NCBI GenBank assembly: GCA_947453625.1
Contig: CANGHK010000003.1
Location: 101,118-165,117, forward strand
Source: Burkholderiales bacterium
GTDB lineage: Bacteria > Pseudomonadota > Gammaproteobacteria > Burkholderiales > Burkholderiaceae_C
Direction: 5' to 3'
DNA length: 64,000 bases
The notes beneath the pieces are model-generated. The model was not told where the DNA came from and ran no database searches. It saw only the letters and a list, made by a program, of their open reading frames with translations. The position numbers and the translations under genes are program-made. Shown here in pieces: positions 9,064 to 20,791 of the stretch. Each line of letters begins with the position of its first letter. Position 1 is the first letter of the stretch.

Positions 9064-9963
9064 TCAACGCCGGGCAGCCAGCGCCTGCGTCAACTCGTTG
9101 CCGCCCTGGGCCGCGCCGCTGGCGGGCACCTGCTCGCCGGCGCGGTCGCTGACCTGGCCCCAGGCGGCGGCCAGTTGCTCGGGCACGTCAGGCCCCAGCC
9201 CCAGGTGCAGGCCGGTGGTCAGCGTGATGTGGGCGGCCTCGAAGGTGCCGGCACCTGCGCAGGCGATGGCCCGGGTGGGCGCATCCTGCGAGGCCAGCCA
9301 CAGCAGCGCGGGCACCACGGCCTCGGGCTTGAGCGCGGCCAGCATCTCGGGCGGCAGCAGGCCTTCGGTCATCGCGGTGGCGGCAGTGGGCGCCAGGCAG
9401 TTGACCCGGATGTCGCTGCGCGCGCCTTCGATGGACAGCGTCTGCATCAGCCCGACCAGCGCCATCTTGGCCGCGCCGTAGTTGGACTGGCCGAAGTTGC
9501 CGTACAGCCCCGACGACGAGGTGGTCATCACGATGCGGCCGTACTTCTGCGCCGTCATGATCGGCCACACCGCCTGGCAGCAGTGCACCGCGCCCATCAG
9601 GTGGACCTCGATCACCAGCCGGAAGTCATCCATCGTCATCTTGGCGAAGCTCTTGTCGCGCAGGATGCCGGCGTTGTTGACCAGGATGTCGACCCGGCCC
9701 CAGGCGGCCATGGCCTGCGCCACCATCGCGGCCACGGCCGGCGCATCGGTGACCGAGGCGCCGTTGGCGATCGCCTGGCCGCCGGCGGCATGGATCTCGT
9801 CGACCACCGCCTGCGCTGCGGCGCTGTGGCCGCTGGCGTCGCCGAGGTCGTTGACCAGCACGCGGGCGCCGCGCGCGGCCAGCGCCAGCGCATGGGCGCG
9901 TCCCAGGCCGCCACCGGCGCCGGTCACCAGGGCCACCCGGTCAGTAAAGGCTAGAGTCGTCAT
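9064..9963 (-). CDS. SDR family oxidoreductase
   Basis: VALVTGAGGGLGRAHALALAARGARVLVNDLG, NNAG, SSSGLYGNFGQSNYGAAK (YxxxK). Confidence 0.93.
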   Translation of the reverse strand: MTTLAFTDRVALVTGAGGGLGRAHALALAARGARVLVNDLGDASGHSAAAQAVVDEIHAAGGQAIANGASVTDAPAVAAMVAQAMAAWGRVDILVNNAGILRDKSFAKMTMDDFRLVIEVHLMGAVHCCQAVWPIMTAQKYGRIVMTTSSSGLYGNFGQSNYGAAKMALVGLMQTLSIEGARSDIRVNCLAPTAATAMTEGLLPPEMLAALKPEAVVPALLWLASQDAPTRAIACAGAGTFEAAHITLTTGLHLGLGPDVPEQLAAAWGQVSDRAGEQVPASGAAQGGNELTQALAARR

Positions 9964-10086
9964 CGCGGATTTTGCAGTTTGGAAGTTTTGGTATGGGGAA
10001 CCTGTTGTTTATACCGTAAGTACCAATGGCTTTGCCGGCCGCGGCTTGGAAAGATGCGCATGTCTATTCACAACCGAGGATGCAAC

Positions 10087-10851
10087 ATGGGTTTGTTCGA
10101 TCTCCAGGGTCAGGTGGCAGTGGTCACCGGTTCTTCTCGCGGCATAGGCCGCGCCATCGCCGAACGCTTGGCCGAGCATGGCGCCAAGGTGGTGATCTCG
10201 TCGCGCAAGCAGGACGCCTGCGACGCGGTGGCCGACGCCATCAACACCCGCCACGGCGCCGGTACCGCCATGGCGGTGGCCGCCAGCCTGTCCAGCAAGG
10301 ACGCGCTGCAGGCCCTGGTCGACCGCACGTTGAGCGCGTACGGCCGGATCGACACGCTGGTCTGCAACGCCGCCAGCAACCCCTACTACGGCCCGCTGGC
10401 CGGCATCGCCGACGAGCAGTTCCGCAAGATCCTGGACAACAACATCATCGCCAACAACTGGCTGGTGACCATGGTGTCGCCGCAGATGGCGGCGCGGCGC
10501 TCGGGCTCGATCATCATCGTCTCCTCAATTGGCGGGCTGCGAGGCTCGTCGGTGATAGGCGCCTACTGCATCAGCAAGGCCGCCGACATGCAGCTCGCGC
10601 GCAACCTGGCGGTCGAACTCGGGCCGCACAACGTGCGCGTCAACTGCATCGCGCCCGGCCTGATCAAGACCGACTTCGCCAAGGCGCTGTGGGACAACCC
10701 CGATGCGCTTGCCGCGCGCAATGCCGAGACCCCGCTGCGCCGCATCGGCGAGCCCGACGAGATCGCCGGCGCCGCGGTCTACCTGGCCGCGCCGGCCAGC
10801 CAGTTCATGACCGGGCAATCGCTGGTGATCGATGGCGGCGTGACGATCTGA
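10087..10851 (+). CDS. SDR family oxidoreductase
   Basis: [41 protein letters not shown] ... [20 protein letters not shown] ... [14 protein letters not shown]. Confidence 0.94.
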   Translation: MGLFDLQGQVAVVTGSSRGIGRAIAERLAEHGAKVVISSRKQDACDAVADAINTRHGAGTAMAVAASLSSKDALQALVDRTLSAYGRIDTLVCNAASNPYYGPLAGIADEQFRKILDNNIIANNWLVTMVSPQMAARRSGSIIIVSSIGGLRGSSVIGAYCISKAADMQLARNLAVELGPHNVRVNCIAPGLIKTDFAKALWDNPDALAARNAETPLRRIGEPDEIAGAAVYLAAPASQFMTGQSLVIDGGVTI

Positions 10852-10856
10852 GCTTT

Positions 10857-10876
10857 CCTGCCCCGCGCGGGGCAGG
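10857..10876. terminator. perfect 20-bp palindrome immediately after the SDR stop codon; possible transcription stop hairpin
   Basis: CCTGCCCCGCGCGGGGCAGG is its own reverse complement; no clear T-tract on the + strand. Confidence 0.4.
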
Positions 10877-10916
10877 CTGTGGCGGCGCCGGCCGGGTCGC
10901 GCAAAATGTGCGCACC

Positions 10917-11744
10917 ATGCCCGCCACTCCACCGATCTGGATAGACGACGACACCGCGCTGCCGCCAACCCGGCTGGCGCTGGGACCGGACAGCGAGGCG
11001 CCAGGCTTGCTGGCCGTGGGCGGCAGGGTGACGCCGCAACGGCTGGAAGAAGCCTACCGGCGCGGCATCTTCCCCTGGTACAGCCCGGGCGACCCGCCGC
11101 TGTGGTGGAGCCCCGATCCGCGCATGGTGCTGCCGGTGGCCGAGTTCAAGCTGTCGCAATCGCTGCGCAAGACCCTGCGCCGCTTCGCGCGCGATCCGGC
11201 TTGCGAGATCCGCATCGACAGCGCCTTCCGGCAAGTCATCACGTCCTGCGCCACGGCGCCGCGCGAGGGCCAGGACGGCACCTGGATCGCGCCCGAGATC
11301 ATCGCCGCCTACAGCGCGCTGCACGGCGCCGGCCGCGCCCACAGCGTGGAGACCTGGGTCGACGGCGAACTGGTGGGCGGCCTGTACGGCGTGGCCATCG
11401 GCGCGATGTTCTTCGGCGAGTCGATGTTCGCGCGCCGCACCGACGCGTCCAAGATCGCGCTGGCGGCGCTGATCGCCTTCTGCCGTGCCCAAGGCATCGC
11501 GCTGATCGACTGCCAGCAGCGCACCCACCACCTGGCCAGCTTTGGCGCCCGGGAGATCCCGCGCGCCGATTTCGAGGCCCATCTCCGCCACGCCCTGGGG
11601 GCTGCAGCACCCAGCGCCTGGACCTATCATTCCGGCCTGTGGACCGGTCTCGACCTGGCGCCGGCAGGGCCTGCGGCGGCGAGCGGCCGGCCCGCAGCCG
11701 CGCCATCCGCCGCCACGCGCGACCCCGAACCCGGAACAGATTGA
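10917..11744 (+). CDS. aat: leucyl/phenylalanyl-tRNA--protein transferase
   Basis: [15 protein letters not shown]...[43 protein letters not shown] ... [18 protein letters not shown]. Confidence 0.97.
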   Translation: MPATPPIWIDDDTALPPTRLALGPDSEAPGLLAVGGRVTPQRLEEAYRRGIFPWYSPGDPPLWWSPDPRMVLPVAEFKLSQSLRKTLRRFARDPACEIRIDSAFRQVITSCATAPREGQDGTWIAPEIIAAYSALHGAGRAHSVETWVDGELVGGLYGVAIGAMFFGESMFARRTDASKIALAALIAFCRAQGIALIDCQQRTHHLASFGAREIPRADFEAHLRHALGAAAPSAWTYHSGLWTGLDLAPAGPAAASGRPAAAPSAATRDPEPGTD

Positions 11745-11762
11745 CCCACCCGTGACCCGCCC

Positions 11763-12524
11763 GTGACCCATCCGAAAGAGCTTCCGCTGGCGTCCTTGCA
11801 GTTCTACGCCACCGCGCCCTACCCCTGCAGCTACCTGCCCGACCGGCAGGCGCGCTCGCAGGTGGCCACGCCCAGCCACCTGATCAACGCCGACGCCTAT
11901 TCCAGCCTGGTTGCCAACGGCTTCCGGCGCAGCGGCATGTTCACCTACCGGCCGTATTGCGACAGCTGCCGCGCCTGCCTGCCCTTGCGGGTGCCGGTGG
12001 CCACCTTCACCGCCACGCGCAGCCAGCGCCGGGCCTGGAAGGCGCACCAGTCCCTCACCTCACGCGTGCTGCGGCTGGGCTTCGTGGCCGAGCATTACCA
12101 GCTCTACCTGCGCTACCAGTCGGGGCGCCATGCCGGCGGCGGCATGGACCACGACAGCATCGACCAGTACACCCAGTTCCTGCTGCAGAGCCGGGTCAAT
12201 TCGCGGCTGATCGAGTTCCGCGACCCGTCCGAGGACGGCAGTGGCACGCTGCGCATGGTGGCCATCGTCGATGTGCTCAACGACGGCATCTCGGCCGTCT
12301 ACACCTTCTACGACCCCGACTGCAAGGGCAGCCTGGGCACTTACGGCGTGCTGTGGCAGATCGAGCAGACGCGCCAGCTCAAGCTGCCTCAACTCTACCT
12401 GGGCTACTGGATCGCCCAGAGCGACAAGATGGCCTACAAGGCCGGATTCGGCCCCTGCCAGCTGCTGCGCGACGGGCACTGGGACTGGGCTGAAGACCTC
12501 AGCTCGCCGCAGTCCATCGCCTGA
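11763..12524 (+). CDS. bpt: arginyl (aspartate/glutamate leucyl-)transferase, Bpt/Ate1 family
   Basis: [27 protein letters not shown]... [28 protein letters not shown] ... [27 protein letters not shown] start. Confidence 0.95.
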   Translation: MTHPKELPLASLQFYATAPYPCSYLPDRQARSQVATPSHLINADAYSSLVANGFRRSGMFTYRPYCDSCRACLPLRVPVATFTATRSQRRAWKAHQSLTSRVLRLGFVAEHYQLYLRYQSGRHAGGGMDHDSIDQYTQFLLQSRVNSRLIEFRDPSEDGSGTLRMVAIVDVLNDGISAVYTFYDPDCKGSLGTYGVLWQIEQTRQLKLPQLYLGYWIAQSDKMAYKAGFGPCQLLRDGHWDWAEDLSSPQSIA

Positions 12525-12611
12525 GCCTGGCGCTGGGCGCAGCACCGCCGCAAAGCCGGCCACGGACAGGTGCGACAGCGCCCGCGCGGCCTCCGCCCCT
12601 ACAATCCCAGG

Positions 12612-13706
12612 ATGGCAATTTCCCCTGTACCCGAGCTCGTCGCCGAGCTGGCCGCCGGCCGCATGGTGATCCTGGTTGACGAAGAAGACCGCGAAAACGA
12701 AGGTGACCTCGTCCTCGCGGCCGACCATGTGTCGGCCGAGACCATCAACTTCATGGCCAAGTTTGGTCGCGGACTGATCTGTCTGACGCTGACCCGCGAG
12801 CGCTGCGAGCGGCTGCAACTGCCGCCGATGACGATGCGCAACGGCGCCTCGCACAGCACCGCGTTCACGGTCTCGATCGAGGCCGCGCAAGGCGTGACCA
12901 CCGGCATCTCGGCCGCCGACCGCGCCCGCACCGTGCAGGCCGCGGTGGGCCGCGACGCCGTGGCCGCCGACCTGGTGCAGCCCGGCCACATCTTCCCGCT
13001 GCAGGCGCAGGACGGCGGCGTGCTGATGCGCGCCGGCCATACCGAAGCCGGTTGCGACCTGGCGGCGATGGCCGGCCTGACCCCGGCGGCGGTGATCTGC
13101 GAGATCATGAACGACGACGGCACGATGGCGCGGCTGCCCGATCTGCAGGTCTTTGCCCGCGAGCATGGCCTGAAGATAGGCACCATCGCCGACCTGATCG
13201 CTTACCGCTCGCACAACGAGAGCCTGATCGAGCGCGTCGGCGAGCGCGAACTCGTCACCGCCCAGGGCAGCTTCCACTGCATCGCCTTCCGCGACCGCTC
13301 GGGCGGCCTGCACCTGGCGCTGCGCCACGGCCAGTGGGACCAGACCGACGAGGTGCTGGTGCGGGTGCACGAGCCCTTCACCGCGATGGACTTGCTCGAC
13401 ACCGGTCGCAGCCGCCACTCCTGGCCGCTGCCCAAGGCGCTGGCGGCGATCCAGGCCGCGCCCGCCGGCGTGGCCGTGCTGCTCAACTGCGGCCAGGATG
13501 TGCTGACGCTGCTGCCGCAGGTGCTGCCCCAGCAGGCCGCGCAGCCCGCCCGGGCGCAGATGGACTTGCGCACCTACGGCGTGGGCGCGCAGATCCTGCG
13601 CGACCTGGGGCTGAGCCGCATGAAATTGCTGGGCAGCCCGCGCCGCATGCCCAGCATGATGGGCTACGGGCTCGAAGTCACCAGCTTCGTGGCCGCCGGC
13701 CACTGA
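12612..13706 (+). CDS. 3,4-dihydroxy-2-butanone 4-phosphate synthase fused to a degenerate GTP cyclohydrolase II-like domain (RibBA/RibBX-like)
   Basis: N-terminus [40 protein letters not shown] ... HTEAGCDLA is RibB. The C-terminal half lacks the GCHII zinc Cys motif. Confidence 0.93.
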   Translation: MAISPVPELVAELAAGRMVILVDEEDRENEGDLVLAADHVSAETINFMAKFGRGLICLTLTRERCERLQLPPMTMRNGASHSTAFTVSIEAAQGVTTGISAADRARTVQAAVGRDAVAADLVQPGHIFPLQAQDGGVLMRAGHTEAGCDLAAMAGLTPAAVICEIMNDDGTMARLPDLQVFAREHGLKIGTIADLIAYRSHNESLIERVGERELVTAQGSFHCIAFRDRSGGLHLALRHGQWDQTDEVLVRVHEPFTAMDLLDTGRSRHSWPLPKALAAIQAAPAGVAVLLNCGQDVLTLLPQVLPQQAAQPARAQMDLRTYGVGAQILRDLGLSRMKLLGSPRRMPSMMGYGLEVTSFVAAGH

Positions 13707-13730
13707 GCGCTCATTTTTCCGAAAGATCCC

Positions 13731-14207
13731 ATGCAGAACGCCAACCAGGGCATGCCCGCCGGCGAGGCTGCCAAACTCGACGGATCCAAGCTGTCGATAG
13801 GCATCGTGCAGGCGCGCTTCAATGCCGACTTGACGGCCAAGCTGGCCGAAGCCTGTCTGGCCGAGCTCGCCGCGCTGGGCGTCGAGGCCGACCGCATCCG
13901 CCATGTCACCGTGCCCGGTGCGCTGGAGGTGCCGGTGGCCTTGCAGGCGATGGCCGAGAGCGACGACTTCGACGCCCTGATTGCGCTGGGCTGCATCATC
14001 CGCGGCGAGACCTACCACTTCGAACTGGTGGCCAACGAGAGCGGCGCCGGCGTCAACCGGGTCTCGCTGGACAACACCCTGCCGGTGGCCAACGCGATCC
14101 TGACGGTCGAAAACCTGGACCAGGCCTGGGCCCGCGCCGAGGAGAAAGGCCGGGACGCGGCCCGCGTCGCGGTCGAGATGGCCAACCTGCTGGACGAGCT
14201 GACGTGA
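13731..14207 (+). CDS. ribH: 6,7-dimethyl-8-ribityllumazine synthase
   Basis: [58 protein letters not shown]. Confidence 0.96.
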   Translation: MQNANQGMPAGEAAKLDGSKLSIGIVQARFNADLTAKLAEACLAELAALGVEADRIRHVTVPGALEVPVALQAMAESDDFDALIALGCIIRGETYHFELVANESGAGVNRVSLDNTLPVANAILTVENLDQAWARAEEKGRDAARVAVEMANLLDELT

Positions 14208-14770
14208 TCGAATTGCCCACCCTGCCAGCTCCGGCCAACGACGCGAATGCTGACGCGATAGCCGCCCCCTCGGGCGCCAAGTCGTCCAACGCGGGCTCGC
14301 CCCGTCCGGCCCGCAAGCCGCAAGCCAAGTCGACCCGTCGCCGCTCGCGCGAACTGGCCTTGCAAGGCCTGTACCAATGGCTGGTCAGCGGCGCAGACGG
14401 CAGCGAGATCGAGGCCCATATCCGCGAGCAGGAAGGCTTCGATAAATGCGACCGCGTGCATTTCGACGCGCTGCTGCATGGCGGCATCGCCGAGGCGGCG
14501 ACGCTGGACGCGGTGTTGGCGCGCCATGTCGACCGCCGCACCAGCGAGTTGTCGCCAGTCGAGCATGGGGTGTTGATGATAGGCACCTACGAACTGACCC
14601 ACTGCATCGACATCCCCTACCGCGTGGTGATCAACGAGGCGGTCGAACTGGCCAAGAGCTTTGGCGGCACCGATGGCCACAAATATGTCAACGGCGTTCT
14701 CGACAAGGCCGCCAGCGACCTGCGGCCGGTCGAGGTCAAGGCCCGCAACGCGGCGCGCCGCGCCGGATGA
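14204..14770 (+). CDS. nusB: transcription antitermination factor NusB
   Basis: [21 protein letters not shown] ... [34 protein letters not shown] start overlapping ribH stop. Confidence 0.95.
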   Translation: MIELPTLPAPANDANADAIAAPSGAKSSNAGSPRPARKPQAKSTRRRSRELALQGLYQWLVSGADGSEIEAHIREQEGFDKCDRVHFDALLHGGIAEAATLDAVLARHVDRRTSELSPVEHGVLMIGTYELTHCIDIPYRVVINEAVELAKSFGGTDGHKYVNGVLDKAASDLRPVEVKARNAARRAG

Positions 14771-14808
14771 ACCGGGTTTGAGGCCCAGGCTCAGATGAGG
14801 CCGACGCG

Positions 14809-15990
14809 ATGAAGCTGGCCAGCCGGCTCGACCACATCGAGCCCTTCTACGTCATGGAATGCGCCAAGGCGGCGGCGCTGATCGCCGCCAGCCCGGCCTG
14901 CGACCCGGCGCAGGGTGGCGAGCGCATGCTCTTCCTCAACATCGGCGAGCCCGATTTCACCGCCCCGCCGCGGGTCCAGGAAGCCGCCGTTCGTGCCATC
15001 CAAGACGGCCGCACGCAGTACACCGACGCCACCGGCCTGCCGGCGCTGCGCGAGGCCTTGTCGGGCTGGTATGCGCAGCGTTTCGGCCTCGATATTCCGG
15101 CCCGGCGCATCGTCATCACCGCCGGCGCATCGGCCGCGCTGCAACTGGTCTGCCTGGCCTTGTTCGAGGCCGGCGACGAGGTGCTGATGCCCGACCCCAG
15201 CTACCCCTGCAACCGGCATTTCGTCGCCGCCGCGGACGCCGTGGCGCGGCTGCTGCCCACCAGCGCCGCGCAGCGCTTCCAGTTGGACGCCGACGCGGTG
15301 GCGCAGGCCTGGGGCCAGTCCACGCGCGGCGTGCTGCTGGCCTCGCCCAGCAACCCCACCGGCACCTCCATCCACCCCGACGAATTGCGACGCATCGACA
15401 ACATCGTCGGCGGCCACGGCGGGGTGACGATCGTCGACGAGATCTACCTCGGCCTGAGCTACGACGAAGCCTTCGGCCACAGCGCCTTGCAGCTCGGCGA
15501 GCACATCGTCTCGGTCAACAGCTTCTCGAAGTACTTCAACATGACGGGCTGGCGCCTGGGCTGGATGGTCTTGCCCGAGGCCCTGGTCGCGCCCGTGGAG
15601 CGGCTGGCGCAGAACCTCTTCATCTGCGCATCGACCATCGCCCAGCATGCGGCGCTGGCCTGCTTCCACCCCGAGTCGATCGCCGAGTACGAACGCCGGC
15701 GGGCCGAATTCCGGGCCAGACGCGACTTCGTGGTGCCGGCGCTGAACCGGCTGGGCCTGCAGGTGCCGGTGCCGCCCGATGGCGCGTTCTATGCCTACGC
15801 CGACTGCAGCGCGCACAGCGCCGACAGCTGGGAGTTCGCCTTCGCGCTGATGCACAGCGCCCATGTGGCGCTGACGCCCGGGCGTGATTTCGGCCGCCAC
15901 GACCCGGCGCGCTGGTTGCGGCTGTCTTTTGCCAGCAGCCGCGAGCGGCTGGAAGAAGCGCTGCACCGCTTGCAGCGCGTGCTGGCGTGA
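14809..15990 (+). CDS. pyridoxal phosphate-dependent aminotransferase (class I/II)
   Basis: NIGEPDFTAPPRV, TAGASAALQLVCLALF, SPSNPTGTSIHPDELRRI, VNSFSKYFNMTGWRLGWMV (PLP Lys). Confidence 0.94.
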   Translation: MKLASRLDHIEPFYVMECAKAAALIAASPACDPAQGGERMLFLNIGEPDFTAPPRVQEAAVRAIQDGRTQYTDATGLPALREALSGWYAQRFGLDIPARRIVITAGASAALQLVCLALFEAGDEVLMPDPSYPCNRHFVAAADAVARLLPTSAAQRFQLDADAVAQAWGQSTRGVLLASPSNPTGTSIHPDELRRIDNIVGGHGGVTIVDEIYLGLSYDEAFGHSALQLGEHIVSVNSFSKYFNMTGWRLGWMVLPEALVAPVERLAQNLFICASTIAQHAALACFHPESIAEYERRRAEFRARRDFVVPALNRLGLQVPVPPDGAFYAYADCSAHSADSWEFAFALMHSAHVALTPGRDFGRHDPARWLRLSFASSRERLEEALHRLQRVLA

Positions 15991-16433
15991 CGCTGGAGGT
16001 GTTCAGCCACCCGGTCCGGGTCTACTGGGAGGACACCGACGCCGGCGGCGTGGTGTTCTACGCCAACTACCTGAAGTTCTTCGAGCGCGCCCGCACCGAG
16101 TGGCTGCGGTCGCTGGGTCTGGGCCAGCAAGCCTTGCGCGACCAGACTGGCGCCATCTTCGTCGTCAGCGAAACGGCGCTGCGCTACCTGGCGCCGGCCC
16201 GGCTCGACGATTGCCTGACGATCACCGTGCAGCCCGAAACAAGCGATCGCGCCTCGATGAGCTTGCAGCAGCAGGCCTGGCGCACGCATCCGGCAGGCGA
16301 CACGCTGCTGTGCGAAGGCCGGATCCGCATCGGCTGCGTCGATGCCACCACCTTCCGCCCGCGCCGCTTTCCGGCCCAGCTGGCGAACGCAATCGCGATC
16401 GCGATCACAAACCCCGACAGCGTGCCTCCATGA
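15987..16433 (+). CDS. ybgC: tol-pal system-associated acyl-CoA thioesterase
   Basis: HPVRVYWEDTDAGGVVFYANYLKFFERARTEWLR; 4HBT/YbgC signature; precedes tolQ. Confidence 0.95.
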   Translation: MTLEVFSHPVRVYWEDTDAGGVVFYANYLKFFERARTEWLRSLGLGQQALRDQTGAIFVVSETALRYLAPARLDDCLTITVQPETSDRASMSLQQQAWRTHPAGDTLLCEGRIRIGCVDATTFRPRRFPAQLANAIAIAITNPDSVPP

Positions 16434-17119
16434 ACCAGGACTTCTCGATCATCACCCTGGTGCTGCATGCCAGCTTCGTGGTGCAGCTGGTGATGGCCGG
16501 CCTGCTGCTGACCTCGCTGGCGAGCTGGACCGTGATCTTCAACAAGCTGATCGGCCTGCGCCGGCTGCGCCGCGACAACGACACCTTCGAGACCGAGTTC
16601 TGGTCGGGCAAGAACCTGAACGACTTGCTGACCGCCGCCAGCAGCAAGGCCGGAAGCTCGACGATGGAGCGCATCTTCGCCAGCGGCATGCGCGAGTTCC
16701 TCAAGCTGCGCGAGCGCCGGCAGGAGTCGCAAGCCCAGCTCGACGGCGCGCGCCGCGCGATGCGCGCCAGCCTGCAGCGTGAACTCGACCTGATCGAAGG
16801 CAATGTCGGCTTTCTGGCCAGCGTGGGCTCGGTCAGCCCCTATGTCGGCTTGTTCGGCACGGTGTGGGGCATCATGCATGCGTTCGTCGGCCTGTCCAAC
16901 GTGCAGCAGGTGACCCTGGCCACCGTGGCCCCGGGCATCGCCGAGGCGCTGGTGGCCACCGCCATCGGGCTGTTCGCCGCTATCCCGGCGGTGGTGGCCT
17001 ACAACCGCTTCGCGCGCGACATCGACCGCACCGCGATCCAGCTCGAGAGCTTCATCGAGGAGTTCTCCAACATCCTGCAGCGCAACGCCGTCGCGCCGCA
17101 GACCGGCGCGGCCAGGTAG
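16430..17119 (+). CDS. tolQ: Tol-Pal system protein TolQ
   Basis: MNQDFSIITLVLHASFVVQLVMAGLLLTSLASWTVIFNK ... GSVSPYVGLFGTVWGIMHAF. Confidence 0.96.
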   Translation: MNQDFSIITLVLHASFVVQLVMAGLLLTSLASWTVIFNKLIGLRRLRRDNDTFETEFWSGKNLNDLLTAASSKAGSSTMERIFASGMREFLKLRERRQESQAQLDGARRAMRASLQRELDLIEGNVGFLASVGSVSPYVGLFGTVWGIMHAFVGLSNVQQVTLATVAPGIAEALVATAIGLFAAIPAVVAYNRFARDIDRTAIQLESFIEEFSNILQRNAVAPQTGAAR

Positions 17120-17125
17120 ACCGCG

Positions 17126-17550
<425 letters not shown>

Positions 17551-17551
<1 letters not shown>

Positions 17552-18495
17552 TGGCCAGCGACGCGCTGGCGCGCGATGCGTTGCTGCCGCGCGTCGAAGC
17601 CCGGCTCGGCCTGGGCGCGGCGCTGGCGCTGCTGGCCCATGCCGGCTTGATAGGCGCGCTGGCGCTGGGGCTGAACTGGCGCCTGCCGCGCCAGACCACC
17701 TCGGCAAGCGCCGAGCTGTGGGCCGCCGTGCCGCAGGTGGCGGCGCCCCGGGCGGCACCCGAGCCCCCCCAGCCTCAGGCGCCGACACCGCAGGTGGCGC
17801 CTACGCTGCCCGTCCAGCCCGCCGTGCCGGTGCCGCCCGACGCGGCCGAACTCGAGGCCGAGATCGCGCTGGAGAAAGCCCGCCAGCGCGAGCGTCAACG
17901 CAAGGAACAGCAAGATACCCAACGCCAGAAGCTCAAATTGGAGCGGGCGCTGGAGGACAAACGCCTGGCCGACGACAAGGCCTTGAAATCGGCCCAGAAG
18001 CTGGCCCAGCAGCGCGACCAACAGACCAGGGACGAGAAGGCGCGCGAGGACAAGCGCCTGCGCGACCTGGCCGACCAGCGCGAGCGCCAGCACCAGGCCG
18101 ACGAGGCCAAGGCGCAGGACGCGCTGCTGTCCCGGCAGCGCGAGGAGAACCTCAGGCGCATGCTGGGCCAGGCGGGCGCTGCGGGCGCGGCCAATGCCAC
18201 CGGCAATGCCAGCCACGATGCCGCACCGTCGGCGTCCTACGGCGGGCGCATCAAGGCCACCATCAAGCCGCTGATCATCTACACCGCGCAAGTGGTGGGC
18301 AACGCGACCGCCGAGGTGGAAGTCAAGTGCGCACCCGACGGCAGCATCTTGTCGCGCCGCGTCACCCAACCCAGCGGCAACCCGGCCTGGGACGAGGCGG
18401 TGCTGCGTGCGATAGACCGGGCCCGCGCGCTGCCGCGTGACACCGACGGCCGTATCCCGCCGACGATGCTGCTGACCTTCCCGCAGCGGGACTGA
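17551..18495 (+). CDS. tolA: cell envelope integrity protein TolA
   Basis: N-terminal TM segment, long K/R/E/Q helical domain, C-terminal YGGRIKATIKPLIIYTAQVVGNATAEVEVKCAPDGSILSRRVTQPSGNPAWDEAVLRAIDRA. Confidence 0.93.
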
Positions 18496-18509
18496 GACCG
18501 ATCAACCCG

Positions 18510-18848
18510 TCAGTGATTCTCGCGCGCGTGGTTGATCGTGTATTTGGGGATCTCGATCACCAGGTCGGCGTCGGCCACGATGGCCTGGCAACCCAGTCGC
18601 GAATCGGGCTCCAGGCCCCAGGCCCGGTCGAGCAGGTCTTCCTCGCCCTCCTCCATCGCGTTGAGCGAGCGCAGGCCCTGACGCACGATCACATGGCAGG
18701 TGGTGCAGGCGCAGCTCATGTCGCAGGCATGCTCGATCGCGACGCCGTTCTCCAGCAAGGCCTCGCAGATCGAGGTGCCGCGAGCAGCGGTGATCTCCCG
18801 GCCTTGCGGGCAGAGTTCGGCGTGCGGCAGGATCTTGATGACGGGCAT
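18510..18848 (-). CDS. fdx: ISC system 2Fe-2S ferredoxin
   Basis: CEALLENGVAIEHACDMSCACTTCHVIVRQG ... EDLLDRAWGLEPDSRLGCQA. Confidence 0.96.
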   Translation of the reverse strand: MPVIKILPHAELCPQGREITAARGTSICEALLENGVAIEHACDMSCACTTCHVIVRQGLRSLNAMEEGEEDLLDRAWGLEPDSRLGCQAIVADADLVIEIPKYTINHARENH

Positions 18849-18860
18849 GGGGTTGGCGGT

Positions 18861-20726
18861 TCAAATATCGTTGATCTGGCGGCCGGTCAGCGCGGCCTGG
18901 ATGCCGCGGTTCATTCGCGCGGCGGCAAAAGCCTCGGTGCCCACGGCCAGGCGCTCGACGGCGCTGTCGATGGCCGCATGGTCGGTGCCGGCCGCGATGC
19001 GCGCCAGGTCGTCCAGCAGCGCATCGATGGCCCGCACCTCGGCCAGGTCCAGCAGGTCGGCGTCGGCGGCCAGCGCGGCGCGGGTGGCCAGCGTCATGCG
19101 CTCGGCCTCAACCCGGGCTTCGCTCAGCCGGCGCGCCACCATGTCGGTCTCGGCGCTGGCAAAACCGTCGCGCAACATGGACGCGATCTGGTCATCGGCC
19201 AAGCCGTAACTGGGCTTGACGACGACCGAGGCCTCGACGCCAGAGCCCGTCTCGCGCGCCGACACGCTGAGCAGGCCATCCGCGTCGACCTGGAAGGTGA
19301 CGCGGATGCGCGCCGCGCCGGCCACCATAGGCGGGATGCCGCGCAACTCGAAGCGCGCCAGCGAACGGCAATCGGCAACCAGCTCGCGCTCGCCCTGCAG
19401 CACATGGATGGCCATCGCGGTCTGGCCGTCCTTGAAGGTGGTGAAATCCTGCGCCTTGGCCACCGGAATCGTGGTGTTGCGCTCGATGATGCGCTCGACC
19501 AGCCCGCCCATGGTCTCCAGGCCAAGCGAGAGCGGGATCACGTCGAGCAGCAGCAACTCGCCGTCCACCGCGTTGCCGGCCAGCGCGTTGGCCTGTATCG
19601 CCGCGCCCACCGCCACCACCTCGTCGGGGTTCAGGTTGACCAGCGGCGGCCGGCCGAACAACTCGCCCACCGCCGCCTGGACCATGGGCATGCGGGTCGA
19701 GCCGCCGACCATCACCACGCCGGCCACCTCACTGCACTTGACCTTGGCGTCGCGCAACACCTTGCGCACCGCCGCCAGCGTGCGGTCGACCAGCGGCCGG
19801 GTCAGGGCCTCGAACTCGCCGCGCTGCAGCGTCACGGCCACCGGACCGGCGCTCAGCGAAAGGCTGGCCGCAGCCGCGTCGGCCGTGCCCAGCGCATGCT
19901 TGACGCGACGCGCCTCGGCAAGCACCAGCCGCTTGTCGCGCGGGTTCAGTTGCGCCAGCGGCGGCAGAGCGGCGCGCGCCAGCAGCAGGCTGGCCAGGGC
20001 TTCGTCGAAATCGTCGCCGCCCAGCGCCGCGTCGCCACCGGTGGCCACCACCTCGAACACGCCGCGCGCCAGGCGCAGCAGCGAGATGTCGAAGGTGCCG
20101 CCACCCAGGTCGTAGACCGCGTACAGGCCCTCGCTGCCGTTGTCCAGGCCGTAGGCCACCGCCGCGGCGGTCGGCTCGTTGATCAGCCGCAGCACATGGA
20201 TGCCGGCCAGCTGGGCGGCGTCCTTGGTGGCCTGGCGCTGGGCATCGTCGAAATAGGCCGGCACGGTGATCACCGCGCCGAACAAGTCGTCGTTGAAGGT
20301 GTCCTCGGCGCGGTAGCGCAAGGTGGCCAGGATCTCGGCCGACACCTCGACTGGCGTCTTGACGCCCTGGCGGGTGTCTATCGCGACCATGCCGGGGCGG
20401 TCGACGAAGCGGTAGGGCAGGCGGTCATGGCCGGCGACATCGGTCAGGCCTCGACCCATCAGGCGCTTGACGCTGACCACCGTGTTCTCCGGGTCCTCAG
20501 CCTGTTGCGCCTGGGCGTCGAAACCGATCTGCCGGCCAGCGCCGTCCAGGTAGCGCACCACCGAGGGCAGCAGCGTGCGGCCGGCGCCGTCGGGCAGGCA
20601 TTCGGCCACGCCGTGGCGCACCGCAGCCACCAGCGAATGCGTCGTGCCCAGGTCTATGCCGACGGCAATGCGGCGGGCATGGGGATCGGGGGTCTGGCCA
20701 GGTTCCGAGAGTTGCAGCAGCGCCAT
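18861..20726 (-). CDS. hscA: Fe-S protein assembly chaperone HscA
   Basis: [21 protein letters not shown] (Hsp70) with HscA context; start [16 protein letters not shown]. Confidence 0.96.
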   Translation of the reverse strand: MALLQLSEPGQTPDPHARRIAVGIDLGTTHSLVAAVRHGVAECLPDGAGRTLLPSVVRYLDGAGRQIGFDAQAQQAEDPENTVVSVKRLMGRGLTDVAGHDRLPYRFVDRPGMVAIDTRQGVKTPVEVSAEILATLRYRAEDTFNDDLFGAVITVPAYFDDAQRQATKDAAQLAGIHVLRLINEPTAAAVAYGLDNGSEGLYAVYDLGGGTFDISLLRLARGVFEVVATGGDAALGGDDFDEALASLLLARAALPPLAQLNPRDKRLVLAEARRVKHALGTADAAAASLSLSAGPVAVTLQRGEFEALTRPLVDRTLAAVRKVLRDAKVKCSEVAGVVMVGGSTRMPMVQAAVGELFGRPPLVNLNPDEVVAVGAAIQANALAGNAVDGELLLLDVIPLSLGLETMGGLVERIIERNTTIPVAKAQDFTTFKDGQTAMAIHVLQGERELVADCRSLARFELRGIPPMVAGAARIRVTFQVDADGLLSVSARETGSGVEASVVVKPSYGLADDQIASMLRDGFASAETDMVARRLSEARVEAERMTLATRAALAADADLLDLAEVRAIDALLDDLARIAAGTDHAAIDSAVERLAVGTEAFAAARMNRGIQAALTGRQINDI

Positions 20727-20791
20727 CGTGGTCTTGTCGTGATCTAAAGCGAAATCGGGAAGGGAATGCCGGCTGAGCTGCAGCCGCGGGG

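Noticed and set aside
12060-14018. 652-aa - strand ORF
   Set aside because: Antisense to bpt, ribBA-like and ribH; spurious.
17875-18150. Biased-composition repeat-like segment
   Set aside because: This is the helical K/E/Q/R/A-rich domain normal for TolA.
18513-20747. 744-aa + strand ORF
   Set aside because: Exactly antisense to fdx and hscA; no recognisable protein motif.
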